From Pseudomonas synxantha BG33R (GTDB lineage: Bacteria; Pseudomonadota; Gammaproteobacteria; Pseudomonadales; Pseudomonadaceae), in contig NZ_CM001514.1 of assembly GCF_000263715.2 (NCBI RefSeq), positions 5,087,674 through 5,151,673 of the forward strand: DNA of 64,000 nt, written 5' to 3'. Positions within the stretch are counted from its first letter, which is position 1, and every line of letters begins with the position of its first letter. The notes beneath the pieces were generated by a model that saw only the letters and a program-made list of their open reading frames with translations, did no database searches and was not told the DNA's origin. The translations under genes were made by a program, and so were the position numbers. Positions 32,422 to 42,344 of the stretch are shown here, piece by piece.

Positions 32422-35400
32422 ATGTTCTCTCTTACCCAAGCTTTGGCAGCACAACTCCAACGACAAACCCTGAGCACTTCTGCAGTCACCGACTCCCCGT
32501 CTCCTCCCACGCCTTCCAGTACGACACAAGAGCTTACTCCCGCACCAACCTACGCTCCCGAAACGCCTCCCGTCCCCACATCTCCCGGCATAACCAGCGC
32601 CCAACTGCGTTACCCCAGGTTGGAGAAACACTTCAAACCCAGCAAGCAGTTAGCCTACACCGTTGAACACGGCCTCTTGACGGAAGATATGCAACGCCTG
32701 CACAACCAACAGCCGAGCTTCAAAGCGTTCATACAGGCGCAACTCGAACAAGCGTTCCCGGACGTCAGACCTCTGGACGCGGAAACGATGAGCGTCAGTC
32801 GTTATCGCATTAACGGCAATGAGGTCTCACTGGAGTCGTCCGAACCTCTGATGACCGCCCTGGCCAGGATGATTCAAGCCATCCTGGCTGACCCCACTAA
32901 ACAGATGCCGCCTGAACGCGACATACACATCCAATTCAATCATCGCAAAAGCCCGGACGATCTGGAATTTCCCGCCACCACCGCAAGCACATTGCAAACC
33001 ATCGCGCGCAGCATCGCCATGCAGTACCCGCAGGCGATTGAGCAGTACTGGAACACCCCCAGCCCGGTTCATGAAGACCCGAGCAAGCACGAGTCGCCGC
33101 TCAATCAACTGCTGACCCTGCACAAACGCCAATTGTCGAGCCTGGCCGCCCTACGCGTCAGCGATCAAACCCTGAGCACAGACAGCAAAGCGCTGATCGA
33201 CGACGCGCTGCGATACCCCACCCTGGAAGCCCGGGAAAAAAAATTCGCCAATGGTGCTCGCCTGGGCGTGTACCCCATCACGGTCGATGACAAAACCGAA
33301 CGCGGCGCGATGCTGGCGGGCGCGTTCCTCATCACCAAAAGCGACGGTTCACATGCCACGTCACCTACCTGGCCGAATGGGCGCACGCTTGAGCTCAACG
33401 ACACCAATGGTCCGGTCGTGCTGTACACACCCGGCGAAGGATTCGAAGAGTTTGCCACACCGGCCCAGGCACGCCAGGCACTGGCCGACCGGTTGGATCA
33501 AGGCGGCACCCACGCCGAACTATTGTTGCAAACCCTGCCACCGTTCCTGCAAAACAGACCTGACGGTTTTTCCGGCGATGACCTGATGCACAGTGTCTCG
33601 CCATCTTCCGGTGATGTGTTGGCAGAAGCCGTACCTTGGATGCTCAGGCGCCAGCAGGCAGAAATCAACGCAGGCATGAGCAAAGCACTAACCTCAGGTA
33701 ACGGCGCCAACTCATTACTCGACAGCGCATCGGTCCAAGCCATAGACAATGCTGCGGACTGGTCTTATCTGCTCGATGGCAGCAATGCCATGCTGGCCAG
33801 GGACGCCAAACTGGCCGACAAAAACCAACCCGAGTGGCTGAAGAATCTGCCCCCCGTTCAGGAAGCCGTGTTTTCACATTTGGAACAGGTGCAAGAGAAA
33901 AGCCTGAATACGCTGGCGCCGCTGCTCGAAAAAATCCCGTCCCTGGGAGCCTTCTCCCGCGACAGACTGAATGCGGCCCTCAACAAGCAATACCCGGGGG
34001 CGATAGTCGATGCTGATCAATTAAAGGTGCAGGTACACACCCGCACTGGCGTCCACGGCGGACGGGGTACTGGCCAGCCCCTCTATTCCAAAAATGACCC
34101 CGTCTCTCTAACCGACTTGGCGTTGAGCAATCCCAGTGGTTTTCCAGCCATCGAGAGAGGCACTTTTACCGATGTGAAAATGACCTTGGCGCTGCTGGAT
34201 ACACAAGGCGAGCCCGTCCGGGACTTGGCTGGCAAACAGGTGATTCTGGACACCGAGAGCCTTAAAAAGCTGGTCAATGCCGCCGATGTCGGCGGCGAAT
34301 ACACCAAGCTGCTTAAACAAGAGATGGCGACTGATACCGAGGTTGGCAGCGCCGCGCAATTGCGTACGGCCTGGAAAGCCAGCCTGGAAGGCGCCATGTT
34401 CAAAGAGGCGTTTTTATCAGAACTCAATCCCGACGCCTACAAGGAACAAAACCACGAAAACACCACCACCAAGCGCGCGGCGCAGTGGGTTGATATGGTA
34501 TTGGACCACCCCGACCCCGCCACACGCCCCCAGGTCGATGGAAACAACATTGTGGCCAACAGCCTTGTCCACCGTGGGCTGGTTGTGCAGGGCGTGATGG
34601 TGATCGGCAATCAGACAGACTCATCGTTGGTGCTGTATACGCCCAAGGCTCCCGACGGCATCACATTTCGCGAAGTGGCAGACCATAAAGCCCTGGATGC
34701 CCTTCTGACCAAAGGCGAGTGGGCGTCCTATATCACAAAAAGAAAATCGCCAGTCAGTAAAGATGATATCGCGCAATTCAAGGACGCCATTAAAAGCAGT
34801 GCCTACAACCCCTTGAACCTGATCTCTTCCGAATTGATTATTTCATCGTTCAAGTTAATGGGGGGTGCAACCAGCTTCAAACCAATCGAAGGCAATGTTC
34901 AGGATCACCTGTACAAACAACACGTACAAATGATGATCGACCGCGCGGATCACCAGTCCGTAAGCAGTGCTGAAGTGGCAAAGCAATCCACCCTCAACAA
35001 AATCGAGTTCGGCATTGAGGTGGCCTTGATCTTCGCGGACCTGATACCTGTGGTCGGCAAAGGTGTGTCCACAGGTGTTCGTCTGGGCAAAGCCGGTGTG
35101 ACTGCGCTGCGCGTCAATAGCAGAATCTTGCCGCACTTGATCAAAAAGCCTGGCTTGGCACGGACGATCTACAGTGATTTCAGCCTGGCTGCCACAGGCA
35201 TCACCAATCTTCGCGCCGCACCGATGCGGCCGGTATTCAGATCCACCGTCCAAGCCGGCCCGATCGCCACACGTTCGGGTCCCAGAGCGCTGCCGGCTCC
35301 CACCAGCCCTCCCCCTGCGGTGGCCTCCACCAGCAGCGGCGTCACCACCATTGCCACCCGCCCCTCGACCACCACCGCTCTGCCCAACCGCGACCTGAGC

Positions 35401-36573
35401 GCCTACACCGTGCCGAACGAAGTCATCAGCGGGCAACGCCTGAGGGCAGACGGCACTTATAACGTGGGCGACCATTGGTATGTGCGTTACACCGACAGTA
35501 CCGGTACGAACAGGGTTTATCAGATCGATTCGGTGTTTCATGCGCGCAACGGGCAGGTCAGTATCGTCAACCCCAATGCCCCGCTGACGGCGCCACGCGG
35601 CAGTAGAATCGTGGCGTCCCTGCAATCGGCTGGAAACGGGGAATGGCGGTTGAGTGAATTACCAGGCGGCAGGGGCGGAAGTGGTGGCAGAAGGAACAGA
35701 ACTGAGTATGTGGACCGAGTGCTCTCCGGTACAGCTACCGAAGACATTTCTACCGCGAACGCAACGACCATTACCCAAATACGGCGATGGTTCAGACGTA
35801 ATACGCGAAACTTTTACAACAATCGCCTAACAAATGCGACGCCTACACGCACAATCGAGACGGTGATAACAACCAATAGAACACCTGAGGCGGCCCTACA
35901 AAACGCCCTGTCTCAACCCGGTATACGTGGCTTAGTACTTGGCGAACTGCATGACGAACCTGTGACGTTTCAACTGCTGATCGACCAGATGCAAAACTTT
36001 GCAAATAGCGGTGTAACCACCGTTTACCTTGAGAACGCGATTTTTCTGCGCAGTTATCCAGGCGTAGAAGACGCGACCCTACTGGCGTCTCATACGGATT
36101 ATCTGGGGCCACGTATCTATCGCCCCGAATTCAGTGGCGGTCCAACTATGGAAGACGTCATCGCCGAAGCACAGAAGCACGGAATAAAGGTCATAGGGCT
36201 CGAGCACCCACAATTAACGTGGCATATGGATAACCTTGCAGCCTGGCAAGCTAATCCAACATGGGCAGTTGAGCGCCTACGCGAGTTCAACTACTTCGCA
36301 GCCCGTATCATGGAAGAACTCCCAGCTGGAGAAAAATATGTGGCGGTAGTAGGAAATGCGCATATGAATAATTATGACGGTGTTCCAGGTCTTGCAGAGT
36401 TGACAGGAGGGCTCGGCGTATCCGTATCACCTAGCCTAAAAGGCAGCTCAAGCCTCGCCAGTCAGCCTCCTCATACTCCCCCCCCACCATTGAAGCTCAT
36501 GCACGGCACCAACATCCCTGAACCACGCGGAGACATTCACATTGACTACAACATCGACAACCTGACCGTCTGA
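32422..36573 (+). CDS. Giant toxin-like protein 2, tandem paralogue of protein 1
   Basis: 1383-aa paralogue of the preceding protein, alignable over nearly the whole length. The N-terminal 90 residues and the last 230 are the most divergent. It has the same order: Pro/Thr-rich N-terminus, VVLYTPGEGFEEFAT (about 332), SLVLYTPKAPDGITF (about 735), a hydrophobic helix at about 862-895 (IEVALIFADLIPVVGKGVS), a Ser/Thr linker, DGTYNVGDHWYVRY, and a C-terminal Tiki/EreA/ChaN-like domain with GELHDE (about 1173), TVYLENA, IGLEHPQ and VVGNAHMN (about 1310). Base composition becomes more AT-rich in the last 850 bases. It starts 229 bases after gene 1, so it may be separately transcribed. No immunity-like small gene follows. 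The family call is by motif and recall. Confidence 0.8.
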   Translation: MFSLTQALAAQLQRQTLSTSAVTDSPSPPTPSSTTQELTPAPTYAPETPPVPTSPGITSAQLRYPRLEKHFKPSKQLAYTVEHGLLTEDMQRLHNQQPSFKAFIQAQLEQAFPDVRPLDAETMSVSRYRINGNEVSLESSEPLMTALARMIQAILADPTKQMPPERDIHIQFNHRKSPDDLEFPATTASTLQTIARSIAMQYPQAIEQYWNTPSPVHEDPSKHESPLNQLLTLHKRQLSSLAALRVSDQTLSTDSKALIDDALRYPTLEAREKKFANGARLGVYPITVDDKTERGAMLAGAFLITKSDGSHATSPTWPNGRTLELNDTNGPVVLYTPGEGFEEFATPAQARQALADRLDQGGTHAELLLQTLPPFLQNRPDGFSGDDLMHSVSPSSGDVLAEAVPWMLRRQQAEINAGMSKALTSGNGANSLLDSASVQAIDNAADWSYLLDGSNAMLARDAKLADKNQPEWLKNLPPVQEAVFSHLEQVQEKSLNTLAPLLEKIPSLGAFSRDRLNAALNKQYPGAIVDADQLKVQVHTRTGVHGGRGTGQPLYSKNDPVSLTDLALSNPSGFPAIERGTFTDVKMTLALLDTQGEPVRDLAGKQVILDTESLKKLVNAADVGGEYTKLLKQEMATDTEVGSAAQLRTAWKASLEGAMFKEAFLSELNPDAYKEQNHENTTTKRAAQWVDMVLDHPDPATRPQVDGNNIVANSLVHRGLVVQGVMVIGNQTDSSLVLYTPKAPDGITFREVADHKALDALLTKGEWASYITKRKSPVSKDDIAQFKDAIKSSAYNPLNLISSELIISSFKLMGGATSFKPIEGNVQDHLYKQHVQMMIDRADHQSVSSAEVAKQSTLNKIEFGIEVALIFADLIPVVGKGVSTGVRLGKAGVTALRVNSRILPHLIKKPGLARTIYSDFSLAATGITNLRAAPMRPVFRSTVQAGPIATRSGPRALPAPTSPPPAVASTSSGVTTIATRPSTTTALPNRDLSAYTVPNEVISGQRLRADGTYNVGDHWYVRYTDSTGTNRVYQIDSVFHARNGQVSIVNPNAPLTAPRGSRIVASLQSAGNGEWRLSELPGGRGGSGGRRNRTEYVDRVLSGTATEDISTANATTITQIRRWFRRNTRNFYNNRLTNATPTRTIETVITTNRTPEAALQNALSQPGIRGLVLGELHDEPVTFQLLIDQMQNFANSGVTTVYLENAIFLRSYPGVEDATLLASHTDYLGPRIYRPEFSGGPTMEDVIAEAQKHGIKVIGLEHPQLTWHMDNLAAWQANPTWAVERLREFNYFAARIMEELPAGEKYVAVVGNAHMNNYDGVPGLAELTGGLGVSVSPSLKGSSSLASQPPHTPPPPLKLMHGTNIPEPRGDIHIDYNIDNLTV

Positions 36574-36938
36574 CCGTCCCATGAGAGGAACACCATGCGG
36601 CCTTACCGCCGCATGGCTACCCATTGCGCAGGAAGCACACTAAGAAGCACTAAAACAACAAAAAAAGAATAACACCGCAATAAAAACTCAAAAAAAAGCA
36701 ATAAAATAGAACTTCTCTCAATTTTATCCCACTGCTTGCCATCCTCCCATCTCGCGGTTAGGGTTGACTGCATGAAAACCTCTCACACCCTCATTCAGCT
36801 CCGCCAGCACCGCAGCCTGTGCCTCGTCAGCGCACGACTGCCAGGCTGAATCGATCTGCCTCGTCCTCAAGTTTTATCCCCAATAACAGTTCTACGGCAG
36901 GCCGCCTTTTCTCGGCCCCTACAACAAAGGATTTCCCG
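36574..36938 (+). other. AT-rich gap upstream of leuA
   Basis: 365 bases without a confirmed gene. It begins with a hairpin CCATGCGG/CCGCATGG (36593-36616), which may end the toxin-like transcript although no T run follows. A very A-rich stretch occupies about 36650-36725. A 25-codon open frame lies at 36772-36849, then about 90 bases of leuA leader. Confidence 0.7.
36772..36849 (+). CDS. Possible 25-aa leader peptide upstream of leuA
   Basis: Short frame starting [14 protein letters not shown] and ending in a TGA 89 bases before leuA. An AGGG lies about 8 bases before the ATG. Five of the 25 codons are Leu (residues 7, 10, 16, 18, 23), but they are not consecutive as in classical leu attenuators. 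No clear terminator/antiterminator pair follows. It is reported as a candidate only. Confidence 0.4.
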   Translation: MKTSHTLIQLRQHRSLCLVSARLPG

Positions 36939-38618
36939 ATGAGCATGCTCAAAGACCCATCTTCGAAGTACCGCGCGTTCCCGACCATCGACATCCCGGA
37001 CCGCACCTGGCCGTCGAAGACCATCACCACCGCGCCGATCTGGTGCAGCTCCGACCTGCGTGATGGCAACCAGTCGCTGATCGAGCCTATGGACGCCGCG
37101 AAAAAACTGCGTTTCTGGAAGACCCTGGTCGCCGTCGGCGTGAAGGAAATCGAAGCCTCGTTCCCGGCCGCCTCGCAAACCGACTTCGACTTCGTGCGCA
37201 CCCTGATCGAAGACAACCACATCCCCGAGGACACCACCATCCAGGTGCTGACCCAGGGCCGTGAAGACTTGATCGCACGCACCTTCGAATCCCTGCGCGG
37301 AGCCAAAAAAGCCATCGTGCACTTGTACAACGCCACGTCGCCGTCGTTCCGCCGCATCGTGTTCAACCAGGACAAGGATGGCATCAAGGCTATCGCCGTC
37401 AACGCGGCCAAGCTGTTCGTCAAATACGCCGCCCAACAGCCTGAAACCCAGTGGACCTTCGAATACTCCCCGGAGACGTTCAGCGCCACTGAGTTGGAGT
37501 TCGCCAAGGAAGTCTGCGACGCAGTGATCGAGGTGTGGAACCCGACGCCCGAGCACAAGATGATCCTCAACCTGCCGGCCACCGTTGAATGCGCCACACC
37601 GAATATCTATGCCGACCAGATCGAGTGGTTCGGTCGCCATATCAACCGTCGTGACAGTGTGATCATCAGCCTGCACACCCATAACGATCGCGGCACCGGC
37701 GTCGCCGCCACCGAACTGGGCCTGATGGCCGGTGCCGACCGCGTCGAGGGCTGCCTGTTCGGCAACGGCGAGCGTACCGGCAACGTCGACCTGGTGACCG
37801 TGGCCCTGAACATGTACACCCAGGGTCTGGACCCGCAACTGGACTTCTCCGATATCGACGGTGTGCGCAAAGTCGTTGAAGAGTGCAACCAGATCCAGGT
37901 GCACCCGCGTCATCCTTATGTGGGCGACCTGGTGCACACCGCGTTTTCCGGCTCACACCAGGACGCTATCCGCAAAGGCTTCTCCCAGCAGAAAGACGAT
38001 GCGCTGTGGGAAGTGCCGTACTTGCCGATCGACCCAGCGGACATTGGCCGCAGCTACGAAGCGGTGATTCGTGTGAACAGCCAGTCGGGCAAAGGTGGCA
38101 TCGCCTACCTGCTGGAACAGGAATACGACATCAGCTTGCCGCGTCGCATGCAGATCGAATTCAGCCAGGTGGTTCAGGCCGAAACCGACCGTGTGGGCCT
38201 TGAGATGACTGCGCCGCAGATCTACGCCTTGCTGCAGCGTGAATACCTGCAAGCCAACACCCCGTACGCGCTGGTCAGCCATCGCCTGCAGGAAGAGAAC
38301 GGCAACAGCTTTGTCGAGGTGGAAGTTTCCGGCAAGGGCCAGGGCGAAACCAACCTGCACTGGAAAGGCAAAGGCAACGGTGCGCTGGAAGCCTTGGTGG
38401 CCGGCCTGCCGATTGGCGTGGAGATCATGGACTACAACGAACATGCCATCGGTGCGGGCACCAATGCCAAGGCGGCCGCCTACATTGAACTGCGCGTGAA
38501 CGGCGAACGTCCGGTGCATGGTGTGGGCATTGATGAAAACATCACCACCGCCAGCTTCAAGGCGCTGTTCAGTGCGCTGAACCGCTCGTTGAGCCAGTTG
38601 GAAGCCAAAGCGGCGTAA
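36939..38618 (+). CDS. leuA: 2-isopropylmalate synthase
   Basis: 559-aa enzyme for the first committed step of leucine synthesis: acetyl-CoA plus 2-ketoisovalerate to 2-isopropylmalate. The start is the ATG giving [14 protein letters not shown]; an ATG two codons later is an alternative, and the upstream open frame is not expected to be coding. The N-terminal TIM barrel has the metal and substrate motifs [10 protein letters not shown] and [11 protein letters not shown], then [11 protein letters not shown]. The C-terminal about 120 residues form the leucine-sensing regulatory domain. It is of the longer LeuA class (about 560 aa). A strong terminator follows. Confidence 0.97.
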   Translation: MSMLKDPSSKYRAFPTIDIPDRTWPSKTITTAPIWCSSDLRDGNQSLIEPMDAAKKLRFWKTLVAVGVKEIEASFPAASQTDFDFVRTLIEDNHIPEDTTIQVLTQGREDLIARTFESLRGAKKAIVHLYNATSPSFRRIVFNQDKDGIKAIAVNAAKLFVKYAAQQPETQWTFEYSPETFSATELEFAKEVCDAVIEVWNPTPEHKMILNLPATVECATPNIYADQIEWFGRHINRRDSVIISLHTHNDRGTGVAATELGLMAGADRVEGCLFGNGERTGNVDLVTVALNMYTQGLDPQLDFSDIDGVRKVVEECNQIQVHPRHPYVGDLVHTAFSGSHQDAIRKGFSQQKDDALWEVPYLPIDPADIGRSYEAVIRVNSQSGKGGIAYLLEQEYDISLPRRMQIEFSQVVQAETDRVGLEMTAPQIYALLQREYLQANTPYALVSHRLQEENGNSFVEVEVSGKGQGETNLHWKGKGNGALEALVAGLPIGVEIMDYNEHAIGAGTNAKAAAYIELRVNGERPVHGVGIDENITTASFKALFSALNRSLSQLEAKAA

Positions 38619-38635
38619 TCGGCTGCTGAAATGTG

Positions 38636-38670
38636 AAAGGCCCCTGGGTGTGAATCCAGGGGCCTTTTTT
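38636..38670 (+). terminator. Rho-independent terminator of leuA
   Basis: AAAGGCCCCTGG and CCAGGGGCC form a long stem with an 8-base loop, followed by TTTTTT. It lies 18 bases past the leuA stop. Confidence 0.92.
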
Positions 38671-38701
38671 ACTTTGGGGTTATGGTGGCGCTGATGGCCC
38701 C

Positions 38702-38771
38702 ATCGGGAGCAAGCCCCCTCCCACATTTGAATGTATTCGCAAATCAAAGTGGGAGGGGGCTTGCTCCCGAT
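38702..38771. repeat. REP pair (REPIN), GGAGGGGGCTTGCTCCC type
   Basis: Two intact inverted arms around about 20 bases, between the convergent leuA and the amidase gene. Confidence 0.88.
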
Positions 38772-38780
38772 AGCGGTTTA

Positions 38781-39572
38781 TCAGACAAACTGAAAGCTAT
38801 CGGCATCCAGGTTCGCTGGAAACCTGGTGCGATAAGCAGCCAACTCCGCCGCATCCAGAATCACCTGGAACACCCCGTCCGCCTCCCCTGCACTCAGCAA
38901 GGTTTCACCCTGGAAATCCAGTACCTGGCTATCCCCGGTATACGCAAATCCTTTGCCATCCGTGCCTACCCGATTCACGGCTGCCACATAGCACAGGTTT
39001 TCAATCGCCCGCGCCGGCAACAAGCGGTTCCAATGCTGACGACGTGCACCGGGCCAATTGGCGGTGTACAGCAGCAAGTCGGTGTCCTGGGCATCGCGAC
39101 TCCATACCGGGAAGCGCAGGTCGTAGCAAATCAGTGGGCGAATGCGCCAGCCCTTCAACTCAAACTGCACCTGGCGTTCGCCGGGGGTGTAGTGATCGTG
39201 CTCACCGGCCATGCGGAACAGGTGACGCTTGTCGTAATGCAGCACCTCGCCATCCGGCCTTGCCCACAACAGGCGGTTGCGGTGGCTACCGTCGGCGGCC
39301 TGGATAATCACGCTGCCAGTGATCACCGCGTTGTATCTGGTTGCCTGCGCCTGGAGCCAGTGATGGGTCGGGCCCTTTTCCGGCTCGGCGAGGGTGGCTG
39401 ACTCCATGGAGAATCCGGTGGTGAACATCTCCGGCAGTATGATCAGGTCGGCGCCATTGGCCTGCTCCAGCAGCAGCTCAAAATGCTCAAGGTTAGCCTG
39501 ACGGTCATGCCACACCAGGCTGGTCTGGATCAGGGCGATGTTCAGATTGGGCAGTGCACTCAGATCACGCAT
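38781..39572 (-). CDS. yafV: Omega-amidase, YafV-type carbon-nitrogen hydrolase
   Basis: 263-aa cytoplasmic nitrilase-superfamily enzyme. The catalytic triad is visible: Glu48 (ILPEMFTTGF), Lys115 (HYDKRHLF) and Cys149 (LICYDLRFP). YafV-like enzymes hydrolyse 2-oxoglutaramate and similar omega-amides. The start is the ATG giving MRDLSALPNLNIAL, which overlaps the end of the upstream aminotransferase gene by 13 bases. This pairing fits a transaminase that uses glutamine and an amidase that removes the product, as described for methionine salvage; the link is from family knowledge. Confidence 0.9.
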   Translation of the reverse strand: MRDLSALPNLNIALIQTSLVWHDRQANLEHFELLLEQANGADLIILPEMFTTGFSMESATLAEPEKGPTHHWLQAQATRYNAVITGSVIIQAADGSHRNRLLWARPDGEVLHYDKRHLFRMAGEHDHYTPGERQVQFELKGWRIRPLICYDLRFPVWSRDAQDTDLLLYTANWPGARRQHWNRLLPARAIENLCYVAAVNRVGTDGKGFAYTGDSQVLDFQGETLLSAGEADGVFQVILDAAELAAYRTRFPANLDADSFQFV

Positions 39573-40708
39573 AGCTTTTCGGCTGCTTGTTGCAGCGTCT
39601 CCTCGCGTTTGGCAAAGCACAGACGCACCAGGCGCTGGCCTTGGGGTGGGTGCTGGTAGAACACCGAGACCGGTATGGTCGCCACGCCGTGTTCGCGGGT
39701 CATCCACAAGGACATAGCAATGTCATCCAGGTCAGGGCGAATCTGTGAGTAATCCACCAATTGGAAGTAAGTGCCGCTCACCCGGGTAAAACTGAAGCGG
39801 GACGGCGCCAGCAGGTCGCAAAACATGTCGCGCTTGGCCTGGTAAAAGGCCGGCAGTTCTTCGACATGCTCCGGGTGTTCGGCCATGAAGTCAGCCAAAG
39901 CGTACTGCAAAGGGGTCACGCCGCAAAAGTTGACATATTGATGCACCTTGCGCAGTTCGGCAGTCAGGGCCGGCGGCGCGACCACGTAACCGGTTTTCCA
40001 CCCGGTCACGTGATAGGTCTTGCCGAAGGAGCTGACCACGAAGGCGCGCTGATACAGCTCCTGATGGGCCAATATGCTGGCGTGGGGCACACCGTCGAAC
40101 ACCAGGTGTTCGTAGACCTCATCGCTGACCAGGTAGATATCACGGTCGCGGATCAGTTCGGCCAACTGGTCCAGCTCGGCGCGGCTGATCAGCGCACCAG
40201 TCGGGTTATGGGGCGAGTTGATGATGATCATACGGGTGCGCGGCGACAGCGCCGCCTTGATCTGCTCGAAGTCGAGGGCAAAACCGTCCAGGCTCAGTTG
40301 CACATGCACGCAACGACCACCGGCCAGCTCCACCGAGGGCTCATAGCTGTCGTAGCTGGGGTCGAACACGATGACTTCATCGCCACTGCGAATCACCGCC
40401 TGGATCGCGCAGAAGATCGCCTCAGTGGCGCCAGGGGTGATGGTCACCTCGCTGTCGGCATTGACTGTGGCGCCATAACTGCGAGCAATCTTGGCGGCCA
40501 CCTGCTGACGCAACACGGGCAAGCCGGTCATGGGCGCGTACTGGTTGTGACCCAGAGCGATATGCTTGCCCACTGCATCGAGTAAACCTTGCGGGCCATT
40601 GAAATCCGGGAAACCCTGGGACAGGTTGAGCGCGCCGGTTTCAGCGGCGAGTTGCGACATGGTGGTGAAAATGGTCGTGCCGACATTCGGCAGCTTGCTG
40701 GTGATCAT
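39560..40708 (-). CDS. Methionine/glutamine-type aminotransferase (YbdL-like)
   Basis: 382-aa class I PLP aminotransferase. The PLP lysine is Lys230 in SSFGKTYHVTGWKTGY; other marks are Asp196 in VSDEVYE and INSPHNPTGA. The start is the ATG giving MITSKLPNVGTTIF; the longer open frame upstream runs through a repeat and is unlikely to be coding. It resembles E. coli YbdL, which prefers methionine and aromatic amino acids. It overlaps the omega-amidase gene by 13 bases, so the two are coupled. Its exact substrate is not proven by sequence. Confidence 0.9.
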   Translation of the reverse strand: MITSKLPNVGTTIFTTMSQLAAETGALNLSQGFPDFNGPQGLLDAVGKHIALGHNQYAPMTGLPVLRQQVAAKIARSYGATVNADSEVTITPGATEAIFCAIQAVIRSGDEVIVFDPSYDSYEPSVELAGGRCVHVQLSLDGFALDFEQIKAALSPRTRMIIINSPHNPTGALISRAELDQLAELIRDRDIYLVSDEVYEHLVFDGVPHASILAHQELYQRAFVVSSFGKTYHVTGWKTGYVVAPPALTAELRKVHQYVNFCGVTPLQYALADFMAEHPEHVEELPAFYQAKRDMFCDLLAPSRFSFTRVSGTYFQLVDYSQIRPDLDDIAMSLWMTREHGVATIPVSVFYQHPPQGQRLVRLCFAKREETLQQAAEKLCVI

Positions 40709-40738
40709 GGGAGCCCCCTTCGGGTGAGCTGCAAGTTT

Positions 40739-40827
40739 TAAGCTGCAAGCTGCAAGCAGGTCAAGGGGCAAACCGTCAGGCACAAAAAAGGGCTCCGAAG
40801 GAGCCCTTTCTTGCAGCTTGTAGCTTA
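40739..40827. repeat. Inverted GCTGCAAGCT repeat around a terminator
   Basis: TAAGCTGCAAGCTGCAAG (40739-40756) is the near-perfect inverted copy (17 of 18) of CTTGCAGCTTGTAGCTTA (40810-40827). The two flank the der terminator, so they can form a larger outer stem. I recall short repeats of this kind as common between pseudomonad genes. Confidence 0.7.
40785..40810 (-). terminator. Rho-independent terminator of der
   Basis: On the minus strand AAAGGGCTCC-TTCG-GAGCCCTTT is followed by TTT. The stem has a stable UUCG-type loop, 34 bases past the der stop. Confidence 0.9.
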
Positions 40828-40843
40828 CGACTCGAAGCTGCCG

Positions 40844-42313
40844 TTATTTTTTATCACGGCGCTTCTTGTCGGCCTTCTTGTGGTGAGTCATCAAACGACG
40901 CTTCTTGTTCACCTGACGGTCGGTCAGTGTGTTCTTGTTGCCTTCGTATGGGTTCTCGCCACCCTTGAACTCGATACGGATCGGCGTACCGACCAGCTTC
41001 AAGACTCGGCGGTAAGTGTTTTCCAGGTAACGCACGTAGGACTTGGGCACCTTCTCGATCTGGTTACCGTGGATCACGATAATCGGCGGGTTGGCACCAC
41101 CCAAGTGGGCGTAACGCAGTTTGATCCGACGGTTGTTGACCATCGGCGGTGCGTGCTCGCCCACGGCATCTTCGAGGATCTGGGTCAGACGGTTGGTCGG
41201 CCAGCGGGTGACCGCGGACTTGAACGAGTTCTGTACCGAGGCGTAGAGGTTACCCACGCCAGTACCGTGCAGTGCCGAGATAAAGTGGATATCGGCGAAC
41301 TCGACGAAGAACAACCGACGCTGCAGTTCGATCTTGACGAAATCGCGCTCGCTCGGCGTCATGCCGTCCCACTTGTTGATCGCGATCACCAGGGCCCGAC
41401 CGGCTTCCAGGGCAAAGCCCAGCAAATTGAGGTCGTGGTCCACCACGCCTTCGCGGGCGTCCATCACGAAGATCACCACGTTGGCGTCTTTGATCGCTTG
41501 CAGGGTTTTGACCACGGAGAACTTTTCAACTTCTTCGTGGATCTTGCCGCGCTTGCGCACACCGGCGGTGTCGATCAGCGTGTACTTCTCGTCGTTACGC
41601 TCGAACGGGATGTAGATACTGTCGCGAGTGGTGCCGGGCTGGTCGTAGACGATAACGCGGTCTTCACCGAGCATACGGTTGACCAGGGTCGACTTGCCGA
41701 CGTTCGGGCGGCCGATGATAGCGATCTTGATACCGTCTTTTTCGCTCGGGCCAGGAATGCGCTTGGCTTCCTCGCCTTCAGCGACGATCTCTTCCTCGCC
41801 CTCTTCTTCCTCGACATCATCCTTGGGGAAGTCGCGCAGGGCGATTTCCAGCATCTGGGTGATGCCACGGCCGTGGGCACCCGCGACCGGGATCGCATCA
41901 CCGAGGCCCATCGGGCTGAATTCGGCACGGGCCGCCTCAGGATCGATGTTGTCGATCTTGTTGGCGACCAGATAGGAACGCTTGTTGCGCTTGCGCAGGT
42001 GCTCGCCAATCATCTGGTCAGCGGCGGTATAACCCGCGCGGGCGTCCACCAGGAACAACACGACATCGGCTTCTTCAATGGCCAGCAGCGACTGCTCGGC
42101 CATTTTTTCGTCCATGCCATGCTCGTCACCGGAGATACCACCGGTGTCGACAATAATGTAGGAGCGCCCTTGCCACTTTGCCTCACCGTATTGGCGATCA
42201 CGGGTCAGACCGGACAAGTCGCCGACAATGGCGTCGCGAGTCCTGGTCAGGCGGTTGAACAAGGTGGACTTGCCGACGTTAGGTCGGCCCACCAGGGCGA
42301 TTACGGGAACCAT
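40844..42313 (-). CDS. der: Ribosome-assembly GTPase Der (EngA)
   Basis: 489-aa essential GTPase that helps 50S ribosomal subunit maturation. It has two tandem G domains. The first begins [20 protein letters not shown] with NKID; the second has [27 protein letters not shown] and NKWD. An acidic linker (about 165-185, many Glu) separates them. A KH-like domain and a basic Lys/Arg-rich tail ([10 protein letters not shown]) close the protein. The start is the ATG giving MVPVIAL. It follows bamB across a terminator-like hairpin. Confidence 0.98.
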   Translation of the reverse strand: MVPVIALVGRPNVGKSTLFNRLTRTRDAIVGDLSGLTRDRQYGEAKWQGRSYIIVDTGGISGDEHGMDEKMAEQSLLAIEEADVVLFLVDARAGYTAADQMIGEHLRKRNKRSYLVANKIDNIDPEAARAEFSPMGLGDAIPVAGAHGRGITQMLEIALRDFPKDDVEEEEGEEEIVAEGEEAKRIPGPSEKDGIKIAIIGRPNVGKSTLVNRMLGEDRVIVYDQPGTTRDSIYIPFERNDEKYTLIDTAGVRKRGKIHEEVEKFSVVKTLQAIKDANVVIFVMDAREGVVDHDLNLLGFALEAGRALVIAINKWDGMTPSERDFVKIELQRRLFFVEFADIHFISALHGTGVGNLYASVQNSFKSAVTRWPTNRLTQILEDAVGEHAPPMVNNRRIKLRYAHLGGANPPIIVIHGNQIEKVPKSYVRYLENTYRRVLKLVGTPIRIEFKGGENPYEGNKNTLTDRQVNKKRRLMTHHKKADKKRRDKK

Positions 42314-42344
42314 GCGGCTCTCCACTTCGTTATTTCAGAAAATA

